This document shows, in pieces, positions 25,556 through 34,345 of a stretch of DNA of 64,000 bases. Every line of letters starts with the position of its first letter. Within the stretch, counting starts at the first letter, position 1. A program made the translations under genes and the position numbers. The stretch is from Thalassobaculum litoreum DSM 18839 (GTDB lineage: Bacteria; Pseudomonadota; Alphaproteobacteria; Thalassobaculales; Thalassobaculaceae): contig NZ_FNBW01000004.1 of NCBI RefSeq assembly GCF_900102465.1, positions 62,001 to 126,000 on the forward strand, given 5' to 3'. Below the pieces are notes generated by a model that ran no database searches, had not been told where the DNA came from, and saw only the letters and a list, made by a program, of their open reading frames with translations.

Positions 25556-26005
25556 ATGGATGATACAGACCGCCGGATCCTTCGGATCCTTCAGGCCGAC
25601 TGCAGCGCGCCGGTTTCGGAAGTCGCCCGTCAGGTAGGGCTGTCCGCCTCGCCCTGCTGGAAGCGGATCAACCGTCTTCAGGAGTCGGGGGTGATCCGCG
25701 AGCAGGTAGCGGTGCTGGAGCCGGAGGCGCTCGGCTACGGGCTGACGGTCTTCATGTCGATCAGCACGGGCGAGCATTCCGGCGAATGGCTGCGCAACTT
25801 CGCCGAATTCGTCAGCGCCATGCCCGAGGTGCAGGAGTTCCATCGCATGGCCGGCGAGATCGACTACATGCTGAAGGTGGTGGTCGCCGACATGAAGGCG
25901 TTCGACGCCTTCTACAAGCGGCTGGTCGACACCACGCCGCTGACCGAGGTGACGTCGCGGTTCTCGATGGAGACGATCAAGCAGACCACCGCCCTGCCGG
26001 TCTGA
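25556..26005 (+). CDS. Lrp/AsnC family transcriptional regulator
   Basis: A 149-residue regulator: helix-turn-helix at residues about 1-55 (recognition helix SASPCWKRINRLQESGVI) and an AsnC-type ligand-binding/oligomerisation domain at about 65-140 (VMPEVQEFHRMAGEIDYMLKVV region). The ATG at 25556 is used because GGAG lies six bases ahead. It diverges from the cysG-cysI operon across a 264-base promoter region holding an imperfect dyad, which suggests control of sulfite reduction in response to an amino acid such as cysteine or methionine. The effector is not readable from the sequence. Confidence 0.92.
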   Translation: MDDTDRRILRILQADCSAPVSEVARQVGLSASPCWKRINRLQESGVIREQVAVLEPEALGYGLTVFMSISTGEHSGEWLRNFAEFVSAMPEVQEFHRMAGEIDYMLKVVVADMKAFDAFYKRLVDTTPLTEVTSRFSMETIKQTTALPV

Positions 26006-26031
26006 CCGGGCAGCGGAACCGACGCGACGCC

Positions 26032-28560
26032 TCAGCAGACCTCCAGGGAATTGTTCTCGCCGTTCCGCACCCGGTCGCGCGACGGCAGCCAGATCGTGGC
26101 CACCGTGCCGCCACTGGCGCCGTTGGCGATCCGCAGCCGGCCGTTCTGTGTTTCGACCAGGCTCTTGGTGATGGCCAGGCCGAGGCCCGAGCCTTCGCCG
26201 TTGGAGGTCAGCGGATCGTCGTGCCGCAGGAACGGTTCGCCCACGCGCTCCAGAATGTCGTCCGGGACGCCGGATCCCTGATCCTCGATGGCGATGCACG
26301 TGCCGTTGTCCTGGTGGAAGACCCGGGCCGTGACCCGGCTGCCTTCCGGCGAGAACTTCGCCGCGTTGGACAGCAGGTTCAGCAGGCACTGCAACGTGAG
26401 CCGGCGATCGCACAGGATCGGGCCGGACTCCCGCACGTCGGTCATGGCGCCGATGCTCTTCTTCACCAGCGTCGGAGCGATGGTGGTCAGCGCCTCCTCC
26501 AGAAGCGCCTGGGCCTCGACGGGGGCAATCGTCGCCTCCACCTGGCCGGCCTTGAGGCGGGACAGATCCAGGATCTCGTTGATCAGGCTCAGCAGATGCT
26601 CGCCGCTGCGCTTGATATCGCCGACATACTCGTCGGCACGAGCAGGACCGAGCTTTTCCATGCCCAGCGAGGTGATCAGTTCCGAGAAGCCGATGATGGC
26701 GTTCAGCGGTGTGCGCAGCTCGTGGCTCATATGGGCGAGGAAGTGGTCCTTGGCCTCGTTCGCCCGATAGGCTTCCTCGAGCTGATCGCGCAGCCGGTCC
26801 GACAGGCGCTGGAGTTCCTCGTTCGCCTGGACGATCTCCGACATGTCGTGGGCGGTCGCGGTGACCATCGGCTCCCCGCCGACCTGGTAGCGTGCGAGCG
26901 AGATCAGGGCCGGGAAGCTGCTGCCGTTCTTGCGGCGCGCCTGCACGATCCGCAGCGCCGACATGGGGCCGGGTACGGAGTGCGGATCGGCGATGTAGTT
27001 GCGGACCAGATCCACATGGGTCTTGCGCGCGCCGACCGGCACGAGTTCGTGGATCGAACGGCCGATGATTTCGTCTCGTCGCCAGCCGAACAGACGGACC
27101 GCCGCGTCGTTGAAGCTGGTGATCCGCTGACGGGAATCGACCGTCAGGATGGCGTCGGGCGTGGCTGCGAGAATCGCCTCCAGCTGGTCTCGGCCCTCGG
27201 CGATCACCTGGCGGGCGGTGACCTGTTCCGAGACATCGTCCTGGACGCCGATGAAATGGCTGATATGCCCGTTTCGGTTCCGGATCGGCGACAGATTGAG
27301 GGTGTTCCAGAAGGTCGCCCCGTCCTTGCGCCGGTTCGACAGGGTGACGGTGCAGGGCATGCCCCGGGCGAGGGACCGCCGGATCACCTCGAGTTCCGGC
27401 TGGTCTCCGAGCCCCTTGTTGAGGAAGCGGCAGTTCCGGCCCAGGGTCTCGCGGGACGTGTACCCGGTGATCGCGGTGAAGGCGCTGTTCACATAGACGA
27501 TCGGATGGTCGTCCTTGGCTTCGGCGATGATGACGCCGCAGACGGCGGAATCGAGGGCGGCGCTGTTCAGTTCGACCTGGGCCTGCAGTTCGTGCTCGCG
27601 GGTGACATCGAAGTTCACGCCGATCATCCGCGCCGGCGCGGTCGATCCGTCGGTTCCGACGAAATGGCCGTGGCCGCGGATATGCCTGAGTTCGCCGTCG
27701 GGCGTCATGATCTGAAACTGGAGCTGGAAGGGGGCCGACGCTGCCTCGGCCGCGCGCAGCTCCTCCTCGACCCGGGGCCGGTCGGCCGGAACGATCCGGC
27801 TGATGAAGGCTTCGTGGGTGCCCTCGAAGCTGCCCGGCGGCAGCCCCATCACCTCGTGCTGCACACTGTCCCAGGTGACCCGCCCGCTGGACAGATCGTG
27901 GGTCCACACGCCGATCCGCGCCGACTGGCGGGCAAGTGCGGAGGTCTGCAGGCCGATCTGGTAGCGGTCGCGCTCGTCGGAGATCTCAAGCAGGAACTCT
28001 ATGGTCAGGCCGAGCAGCGGGATTCCGCCGACGTTGCTCACGAGAATGATCGGCCAGAAATCCGACAGGATCGCGAGGCCGTCTTGGAACGGCTGGTTGA
28101 CGAAGAAGGCCGGCAGTGAGGCCAGGGTCGAAACCACCGCGAGGACGACGAACCCCAGGAAACCCTGACGGCGTCGGTTCCTGCGCCGGCTGATCGCGGC
28201 GAAGACGGCCCCGGCCGCGGCATAGATGAAGACGCTGAGGATGCCGCTGATCATATACGGGCCGCCGACCTCGTATCGAGCGATCGCAGCCAGGCTCGCT
28301 GCCACCACCCCGCCCACGGGCCCGGCGAAATACCCGGCCAGGGCGAGAGGGGCTGCGCGGGTGTCGAAGGTGGAGCCGTGCGGTCCGAAGATCGGCGAGG
28401 CGACGACGACGACCGAGATCACCCCGAGGATGAGTCCGAACACGAGGTTGCGCAGCTGTCCCGTAACCAGGATATCCACATGACGGGTCAGCAGCAGCAT
28501 CATGAGGGCGCCGAGGCAGAGCAGCCCGAAATTCTGCAGAATTGAATGGGCGACGATCAT
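26032..28560 (-). CDS. Membrane-anchored LOV/PAS histidine kinase (blue-light sensor)
   Basis: An 842-residue sensor. The first about 190 residues hold five or six membrane helices of the LytS-like 5TMR type. Three PAS domains follow (about 205-322, 327-445, 455-573). The second is a LOV domain: it carries GRNCRFLN with the photoactive Cys377, plus NRRKDGATFWNTLNLSPI and GHISHFIGVQDDV, the flavin-contact motifs. Then come HisKA (H613 in HMSHELRTPLN) and HATPase (LLNLLSNAAKF, DQGSGVPDD, GSGLGLAIT). ATG 28560 is preferred over a GTG at 28569. No receiver domain is fused or adjacent; it is convergent with the Lrp-type gene. Confidence 0.93.
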   Translation of the reverse strand: MIVAHSILQNFGLLCLGALMMLLLTRHVDILVTGQLRNLVFGLILGVISVVVVASPIFGPHGSTFDTRAAPLALAGYFAGPVGGVVAASLAAIARYEVGGPYMISGILSVFIYAAAGAVFAAISRRRNRRRQGFLGFVVLAVVSTLASLPAFFVNQPFQDGLAILSDFWPIILVSNVGGIPLLGLTIEFLLEISDERDRYQIGLQTSALARQSARIGVWTHDLSSGRVTWDSVQHEVMGLPPGSFEGTHEAFISRIVPADRPRVEEELRAAEAASAPFQLQFQIMTPDGELRHIRGHGHFVGTDGSTAPARMIGVNFDVTREHELQAQVELNSAALDSAVCGVIIAEAKDDHPIVYVNSAFTAITGYTSRETLGRNCRFLNKGLGDQPELEVIRRSLARGMPCTVTLSNRRKDGATFWNTLNLSPIRNRNGHISHFIGVQDDVSEQVTARQVIAEGRDQLEAILAATPDAILTVDSRQRITSFNDAAVRLFGWRRDEIIGRSIHELVPVGARKTHVDLVRNYIADPHSVPGPMSALRIVQARRKNGSSFPALISLARYQVGGEPMVTATAHDMSEIVQANEELQRLSDRLRDQLEEAYRANEAKDHFLAHMSHELRTPLNAIIGFSELITSLGMEKLGPARADEYVGDIKRSGEHLLSLINEILDLSRLKAGQVEATIAPVEAQALLEEALTTIAPTLVKKSIGAMTDVRESGPILCDRRLTLQCLLNLLSNAAKFSPEGSRVTARVFHQDNGTCIAIEDQGSGVPDDILERVGEPFLRHDDPLTSNGEGSGLGLAITKSLVETQNGRLRIANGASGGTVATIWLPSRDRVRNGENNSLEVC

Positions 28561-28902
28561 AGAGTCCACCGTGGGCCGGTGCCCGCAGGCTTCAACCCGT
28601 CGGTGAGGTGGTGGGCGCGAAAAGATTGGCCGCGTTTGCAGGCCGATGGCGTACCGAAACCGGCAATCAACTCAGAGGACCGTGCGACCATGGATCTCTC
28701 CCGTCTCCGAACAACGGAGGGACGCGTGAACCAAGGATACTCAGCAACTCCTTTTCAATTGGTTAAAAAAGCCCGAAAATTCGAGCAATGAACAGCACAA
28801 GTGCAACCTATTGAGAGCGCTACCGGAAGAGTCGTCAATGTGAAGAAACTCACATTTCGGCGTTAACCATTTCCGGTCTGCGCCGGGACCGGGGTTCCAA
28901 AG
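28561..28902. other. 342-base intergenic region upstream of the LOV kinase
   Basis: This lower-GC gap holds the promoter region of the LOV kinase and a CRP-like palindrome (28837-28856). A 33-codon frame on the plus strand from ATG 28690 with weak upstream signals can be read, but I see no family likeness and do not call it. No RNA gene is recognised. Confidence 0.5.
28837..28856. promoter_or_regulatory. CRP/FNR-family type palindrome
   Basis: AATGTGA and TCACATT form perfect 7-base arms around the 6-base spacer AGAAAC. This matches the classical TGTGA-N6-TCACA site bound by cAMP receptor protein-type regulators. Its centre lies about 286 bases ahead of the LOV kinase start codon and just past the ahcY terminator. 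Which factor binds it, and which gene responds, is inferred only from position. Confidence 0.5.
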
Positions 28903-28933
28903 AAAAAAACCGGGCCGTCGCCGACCCGGTTTT
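28903..28933 (-). terminator. Rho-independent terminator of ahcY
   Basis: Downstream of the ahcY stop, the minus strand reads AAAACCGGG, a 12-base loop region, then CCCGGTTTTTTT. The strong GC stem followed by a run of seven T is a typical intrinsic terminator. Confidence 0.9.
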
Positions 28934-28959
28934 CTGACTGTTCGGTAAGACGGGTCCGC

Positions 28960-30255
28960 TTAGTAGCGGTACGCCTCCGGCTTGAACGGGCCGTTGGTGG
29001 TCACGCCGATATAGGCGGCCTGATCTTCCGACAGCGTGGACAGGTTGGCGTTGATCTTCTTCAGGTGAAGCTCGGCCACGCGCTCGTCCAGCTTCTTCGG
29101 CAGGACGTAGACCTGCTTGTCGTACTTGCTGTGGTTCTTCCAGAGCTCGATCTGCGCCAGGGTCTGGTTCGAGAACGAGGCGCTCATCACGAAGCTGGGG
29201 TGGCCGGTGGCGCAGCCCAGGTTCACCAGCCGGCCCTCGGCCAGCAGGATGATGCGCTTGTCGTCCGGGAACACGATCTCGTCGACCTGCGGCTTCACGT
29301 TCTCCCACTTGAGATTCTTCAGGCCGTCGACCTGGATCTCGTTGTCGAAGTGACCGATGTTGCAGACGATCGCCCGGTCCTTCATCGCCCGCATGTGGTC
29401 GACGGTGATGATGTCCTTGTTGCCCGTGGCGGTGACGAAGATGTCGGCGCGCGGAGCGGCCTCCTCCATGGTCACGACCTCGTAGCCCTCCATCGCCGCC
29501 TGCAGCGCGCAGATCGGGTCGACTTCGGTGACGATGACGCGGGCGCCGGCATTGCGCAGCGACTGGGCCGAGCCCTTGCCGACATCGCCGTAACCGGCGA
29601 CGCAGGCAATCTTGCCGGAGAACATCACGTCGGTGGCCCGGCGGATGCCGTCGGCCAGGCTCTCGCGGCAGCCGTACAGGTTGTCGAACTTCGACTTGGT
29701 GACGCTGTCGTTCACGTTGATGGCCGGAACCAGGAGCTTGCCCTTCTTGGCCATCTCGTAGAGACGGTGCACGCCGGTGGTGGTCTCCTCCGACACGCCC
29801 TTCACGTCCTTCATGAGCTCGGGATAGTCCTCGTGCATCATGATCGTGAGGTCGCCGCCGTCATCCAGCAGCATGTTCGGGCGCCAGCCGTCCGGACCCT
29901 CGATGGTCTGGCGGATGCACCACTCGTACTCCTCTTCCGTCTCGCCCTTCCAGGCGAAGACCGGGATGCCGGCGGCGGCGATGGCCGCGGCGGCCTGGTC
30001 CTGGGTCGAGAAGATGTTGCACGACGACCAGCGGATCTCCGCGCCGAGCGCGATCAGCGTCTCGATCAGCACGGCGGTCTGAATGGTCATGTGCAGGCAG
30101 CCGGTGATCCGCGCGCCCTTGAGCGGCTTCGACGGGCCGTACTCCTCGCGGATCGCCATCAGGCCCGGCATTTCGGTTTCGGCGATCGCGATCTCGCGCC
30201 GGCCCCAGTTGGCCAGGGAAATGTCGGCGACCTTATAGTCGGTGAACTCGGCCAT
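28960..30255 (-). CDS. ahcY: Adenosylhomocysteinase
   Basis: A 431-residue NAD-dependent hydrolase that splits S-adenosylhomocysteine to adenosine and homocysteine in the methyl cycle. Family features are the substrate domain start [15 protein letters not shown], the loop [21 protein letters not shown] with the active-site lysine and aspartate, the NAD-binding [20 protein letters not shown], and the C-terminal [10 protein letters not shown] that closes over the cofactor. Length is normal for the bacterial form. It is monocistronic, with a recognisable promoter upstream and a strong terminator downstream. Confidence 0.97.
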   Translation of the reverse strand: MAEFTDYKVADISLANWGRREIAIAETEMPGLMAIREEYGPSKPLKGARITGCLHMTIQTAVLIETLIALGAEIRWSSCNIFSTQDQAAAAIAAAGIPVFAWKGETEEEYEWCIRQTIEGPDGWRPNMLLDDGGDLTIMMHEDYPELMKDVKGVSEETTTGVHRLYEMAKKGKLLVPAINVNDSVTKSKFDNLYGCRESLADGIRRATDVMFSGKIACVAGYGDVGKGSAQSLRNAGARVIVTEVDPICALQAAMEGYEVVTMEEAAPRADIFVTATGNKDIITVDHMRAMKDRAIVCNIGHFDNEIQVDGLKNLKWENVKPQVDEIVFPDDKRIILLAEGRLVNLGCATGHPSFVMSASFSNQTLAQIELWKNHSKYDKQVYVLPKKLDERVAELHLKKINANLSTLSEDQAAYIGVTTNGPFKPEAYRY

Positions 30256-30350
30256 GAATGTCCTCGTCTCCTGTCTATTGGAGCGTGCTCAGGCGGCTTT
30301 GGTGCCCGCGCCCGAGCGTCACGCTCACATCGATGTCGGCCTCGGCGCTG

Positions 30351-30379
30351 CGTATAACAAGCCCCGGCGAGATCGGCAA
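30351..30379 (-). promoter_or_regulatory. Sigma-70-like promoter of ahcY
   Basis: On the minus strand TTGCCG (30379-30374) and TATACG (30356-30351) are 17 bases apart, placing the start of transcription about 90 bases before the ahcY ATG. The leader can fold a small GAGCGT-ACGCTC hairpin (30314-30326), but it does not match the S-adenosylhomocysteine riboswitch pattern I know. Confidence 0.5.
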
Positions 30380-30415
30380 GGCAGCCGGCCGAGCCCGCCG
30401 CGCCCCGTCTCGCGG

Positions 30416-30904
30416 TTATGACGCCGCCTGGCGCAGCGCCTTCGCCAGATTCATCGAGGTCGGTTCGGTATAGCCCGGATGCGCCTTGCGGCCGGTCTCG
30501 AGATACCCGAGATGCCGGAACATCGCGATGTTGTCGGTCAGCAGCAGGCGAACGCCGAGGGTGACCCGGTCGTGTCCCTCGCGTCGGGCGAAATCTTCCA
30601 CTGCAGCCACCAGCGCACGGGCGATGCCGTGCCCGGCCATCGCCGGATCGACCGCCAGCCGGTCGAGATAGATCGATCCGTCCGGCCTCGGATCGGCACA
30701 GACGGCACCCACGATATTCCCATCCAGACGCGCGACGAAGACGGCGCCGCCCCGCCCGAACCGGGCGGCGAGGCTGTCCGGGGTCTCGGTCAGGGCAGCG
30801 GAGGGCGGGTCGATCCGGCCGACCAGGGTGGAGAAGGCGCGGTGGATGACCGCGGCCGCGGCGGCAAGGTCCTGCGGCGCGGCCGCCGCCACCCGTATCG
30901 TCAT
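30416..30904 (-). CDS. GNAT family N-acetyltransferase
   Basis: A 162-residue GNAT protein. The acetyl-CoA-binding motif A is visible as LDRLAVDPAMAGHGIARALVAAVE (split around residues 80-103) and is followed by the beta-bulge strand and the IAMFRHLGYLETGR region typical of the fold. It starts eight bases after the stop of the multiheme cytochrome gene, so it is probably its co-transcribed partner. The acceptor substrate is unknown; ArgA/RimI-like assignments would be guesses. Confidence 0.88.
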   Translation of the reverse strand: MTIRVAAAAPQDLAAAAAVIHRAFSTLVGRIDPPSAALTETPDSLAARFGRGGAVFVARLDGNIVGAVCADPRPDGSIYLDRLAVDPAMAGHGIARALVAAVEDFARREGHDRVTLGVRLLLTDNIAMFRHLGYLETGRKAHPGYTEPTSMNLAKALRQAAS

Positions 30905-30912
30905 GCCGGTCC

Positions 30913-33900
30913 CTATTGCCCCCGCAGCGGCTTCTCGTCCGCGCCGATCTCGATCTTCCAGCCCTCCATCATCGTGCCTTCCAGATCCAGGTGCGAGGCC
31001 AGATAGAACAGCCGGTCGGTCTCCGGCGTGTTGTAGCCCATCTGCTTGGCTTTGTTGGCAAGCTCGAAGCGCTGGTAGAACCAGGACGGCTGGAACGACT
31101 GGTAGTAGAAGCGGGCCGTCACCGACGCCGCCTTCCTGCCGCCCAGTTTCCCGCTGGCGATGCGGTAGCGCAAGCTGTCTGTGCCGCTGTTCGGGCTGGC
31201 CGCGAAATCCGGATCGTCGCCGGTGCCCGTGGGCTCGGTGGCCTGCATGAACTCGTACAGCAGGTCGCCCTGGTCGGCGATGCCGGAGGTCTCGCTCTTA
31301 CCGGCGAAATCGGCCGCCGTCACCCAGCCCGCCGGCATCAGGCGGTTGTCCTTGATGTGTTTCACCCGATGCACGAAGGACGTGGTGAAGTCGCCGTCGG
31401 CGTTCTGCACCAGCTCCTCGTAGATCTGCACCTGATCGTCCTCGGTGATCTCCTCGTAATGCGGCTGGTAGGCGGTGCCGCGCAGCAGCTCCGTGGCCAG
31501 CACGGTGCCCCCGGTATCGGTGATCAGCCCGCCCTTGTTCGGCCGGCCCGAGGCCCAGAGCAGCGCGCCGTCCTCGCCCCGGACCTCCAGCGAGACCCAG
31601 GCGCGGCGGAAGGCGACGCCGCTCGGCAGGCGGTGTCCCGTGGTGTTCGCCACCGTCACGTCGACCACGAGATCGCCGGCCGCGTCGGTGGTGGCGGAGC
31701 GGACCGCGACGGAGCCGACGCGACCCTCGCGGATCGAGGCGGCCATGGCGTTGACGGCGAGGTCGGCGCCGGTTTCCGCCCCGGTCTCGTAGTCCGAGCT
31801 GTCGACGCCCAGGACCGCCGGGAACTGCTTGACCATCTCCACCATGAAGCCGTTCAGGCCGACCAGTTCATGGCGGCTGTAGTCGGCCCGGTGCGGCACG
31901 CTGATGTCCTGCGCCGGCAGTTGATGGTCTGCGGCGGCGTAGTCGGAATCCTGGATCGTGGCGATCTGGCTCACCAGCGGGTCGATCGCGTCGGTCAGCT
32001 TGTCGTCCGCGTCCACGGTGACGAACCGGTTGGGCATGTGACAGTCCTGGCAGCTCGCGAAGTCCGGCCCCTGCTTGTTGAACTTGCCGGGCCCGAACTT
32101 GGAATTGACCCATTCCAGATAGGTCGCCTGCTCGATGCTGTGGGGGATGCCCTGGAAGTGCTTGTTGGGCTCCAGCGCGGTCAGAATCGGGTACTCGTCC
32201 ACCGTCGCCCCGATATTCGGCAGGTTGATGGTGTGGCAGGTGCCGCACATCGCCGAATCCTTGGTGAAGGGCGGCTTGCCCTCGGTCATGGGCGGCGCGA
32301 CCTTCGGCGTGATGCCCATGGCGTGGAGCATCGGCTTGGGCACGACGTCCGCCAGCGGACCCAGGAGCTCGTCCGCCTCGGAGCGCTCGTACAGGCCGGT
32401 GTTGTTGTTGGCCGTGAAGTAGAGGAAGGCGTCGGACCACAGATTGTCGGTCCGGCTGCCGAGCCAGGACGGTGTCTCCTTTTCGACCTTCTCGGTCCAG
32501 CTCGCCACCTGCTGCTTCGAGGCAGGGGCGATGTGGTGACAGACCGTGCAGCTGATCCCCTCGCGGGCCAGCTCGCCGTATTCCGCGTCGGCGATCGGAT
32601 GGAACGCGGTGGGCGGGATCGGCTGGTCGGGGATCGGCGTGAAGGGTGGGTTCTCCTGCTGTGCTTTCGTCAGCGGCTCGGTCAGGTAGAAGATCTCCGG
32701 ATTGAAGTTCGGGTCGAGAATACCGCCATGGGGCAGGCTCTGCTTGCCGTCGGCGATGCGTTTGGCGTTCTCGTCCAGGCCCATCTGGCGCAGGCCCATC
32801 GCCCCGTGGCACCGCAGGCAGGTATCCACCAAGGCCTGCTGGGTCTGCTGAACGGGTTCCGGGCCGGGCTTGCCGCCGTCCAGCGCGCCGTTCTCCTCGA
32901 GCAGGATGATCATCTCGCTCTCGAGCTGGGCGTGGAAGATCGGGTCGCGGCCGGCGAGCCCCATCGGCGACCAGCGCCATTCGCCATAGGGCGAGACGTT
33001 GTAGCCGTCGCCATAGGCCTGCCCGGTCGAGACGAACATCGACACACCGGACGGCGCGCCGCCTAATCCGCCATGGCAGCCCATGCAGTTCGACGAGGTG
33101 AGGTAGTGCTGCGGATCCGTGCTCGGATGGACGTTGTCGGAATACTCCGACGGCAGAGAGAAGCGCGCGATCTCGGTCGCCCCCGGATCGGGCTTCAGCA
33201 GCGACAGATCGAGAAACGCCTCCAGAAACGCTGTGTTCGGCTTGGGCAGGGGCTTGTCGTGGGGGGAACCGAGCAGACGGTCGGTGTCCGGCCTGTGCTC
33301 GTTCCTGACCGGAGCCTGGGCGGCCTCCTCGGGTGTGAAGAACGGACGCTGCTGCGGCGGCAGGTCGAGCTTGGCGAACAGGGCCTTCCGCTCGGCCTCG
33401 GGCGCGTCGGCCAGATGGGCGTCGACGATCTCCCAGACGGTCTTCGAGGCGCCGCCGTCCTCCACCGCGCCGACGGTCGCGTGCTTGGTCAGGTAGTCCT
33501 TCGACCGCCAGGAATTGTCGACCTTGAACTGCAGCGGGATCTTTCCCGGTTCGAAGTTCTTCGCCGAGGCGAAGGTATTGCCGTTCGCGGCGGAGGCATG
33601 GCAGCGGATGCAGGTGCCGACGCCGAAGCCGGATACCGGGACCATCTCGCCATTGTCCACGTTCGACGCGCCGCCCGGCTTGTCGAAGGAGGCCCCCTTG
33701 AACGGGCCGGACCAGAACCAGCCATCCTTCGAGTTTCCGCCACTGTCCTGGATCATGACCGTCCAGCCGACCAGGAGATCGGCCAGCAGCGCCTCGTGGA
33801 TCCCGGGATAGGCCTTCAGGTAGGGCGTCTCGGCCAGGGTGGCGTAGAGCGCGGCCGGCGGGTTGAACATCTCCTTGATGAGGATCGCGCCCTGGGGCAC

Positions 33901-34221
33901 CGGTCCCTCGCGACCGCCGTCGATCCAGGTCACCGCCTCGGGCGAATAGTGGATGCGCACCGCCGGGTGGGTGCCGTAATAGTCGCCCCGGATGAACGGT
34001 CCGGTGTCGCGGACCTTCGTGTCGATCTTCCAGCCGGGCAGGCCGACATAGCGCCGGTCGACGAGCCAGGGATAGAGAACCTCCACCTCGTAGTCCTGCA
34101 GCGGCATTGTGCTCGGCAGGGCGGAAAGCGGCGCCGGATCGGCCTTCGGGGTGCTCGAGAGCATCCCGGATGTGAGGGTGAGGGCAGCGAGCGCCGCTAA
34201 CAATTTTAGTTTGCCGATCAT
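30913..34221 (-). CDS. Six-heme cytochrome c with N-terminal cytochrome P460-like domain
   Basis: A 1102-residue exported protein. A Sec-type signal occupies about residues 1-25. Residues about 45-215 resemble cytochrome P460: PQGAILIKEMFN (109-120), GWTVMIQDS, GWFWSGPF and a CIRCH heme motif at 204-208 followed by ANGNTF. Five more CxxCH motifs lie at 379, 468, 558, 659 and 724. The last about 370 residues are beta-rich with NTTGHRLPSG, a motif seen in large multiheme cytochromes. It should be periplasmic and matured by a Ccm system. P460 enzymes act on hydroxylamine or NO; the true reaction here is unknown. A GNAT gene follows by 8 bases. Confidence 0.85.
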   Translation of the reverse strand: MIGKLKLLAALAALTLTSGMLSSTPKADPAPLSALPSTMPLQDYEVEVLYPWLVDRRYVGLPGWKIDTKVRDTGPFIRGDYYGTHPAVRIHYSPEAVTWIDGGREGPVPQGAILIKEMFNPPAALYATLAETPYLKAYPGIHEALLADLLVGWTVMIQDSGGNSKDGWFWSGPFKGASFDKPGGASNVDNGEMVPVSGFGVGTCIRCHASAANGNTFASAKNFEPGKIPLQFKVDNSWRSKDYLTKHATVGAVEDGGASKTVWEIVDAHLADAPEAERKALFAKLDLPPQQRPFFTPEEAAQAPVRNEHRPDTDRLLGSPHDKPLPKPNTAFLEAFLDLSLLKPDPGATEIARFSLPSEYSDNVHPSTDPQHYLTSSNCMGCHGGLGGAPSGVSMFVSTGQAYGDGYNVSPYGEWRWSPMGLAGRDPIFHAQLESEMIILLEENGALDGGKPGPEPVQQTQQALVDTCLRCHGAMGLRQMGLDENAKRIADGKQSLPHGGILDPNFNPEIFYLTEPLTKAQQENPPFTPIPDQPIPPTAFHPIADAEYGELAREGISCTVCHHIAPASKQQVASWTEKVEKETPSWLGSRTDNLWSDAFLYFTANNNTGLYERSEADELLGPLADVVPKPMLHAMGITPKVAPPMTEGKPPFTKDSAMCGTCHTINLPNIGATVDEYPILTALEPNKHFQGIPHSIEQATYLEWVNSKFGPGKFNKQGPDFASCQDCHMPNRFVTVDADDKLTDAIDPLVSQIATIQDSDYAAADHQLPAQDISVPHRADYSRHELVGLNGFMVEMVKQFPAVLGVDSSDYETGAETGADLAVNAMAASIREGRVGSVAVRSATTDAAGDLVVDVTVANTTGHRLPSGVAFRRAWVSLEVRGEDGALLWASGRPNKGGLITDTGGTVLATELLRGTAYQPHYEEITEDDQVQIYEELVQNADGDFTTSFVHRVKHIKDNRLMPAGWVTAADFAGKSETSGIADQGDLLYEFMQATEPTGTGDDPDFAASPNSGTDSLRYRIASGKLGGRKAASVTARFYYQSFQPSWFYQRFELANKAKQMGYNTPETDRLFYLASHLDLEGTMMEGWKIEIGADEKPLRGQ

Positions 34222-34345
34222 TCGCCATTCCTCCCTTATTTAGAGAATAATGGCATCAGTTCTCTCGCCGGGTGTCAATCGCGGGAGGGCGATATTGAGT
34301 AAATTCTTATGCGGGTCCCCCCGGCCCTCTCCGCGACCTTGGCGT

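Noticed and set aside
28690-28791. 33-codon frame in the gap between the LOV kinase and ahcY
   Set aside because: Weak start context, no family likeness and no conserved neighbour; cannot be told from chance.
30256-30350. S-adenosylhomocysteine riboswitch in the ahcY leader
   Set aside because: The leader is GC-rich and contains a GAGCGT-ACGCTC hairpin, but I cannot align it to the known core. It could be an unrelated leader; a search with the Rfam model would decide.
31868-34228. Long alternative frame within the multiheme cytochrome gene
   Set aside because: Its translation is Arg/Gly/Pro-rich with no family likeness, while the other frame carries signal peptide and six heme motifs.
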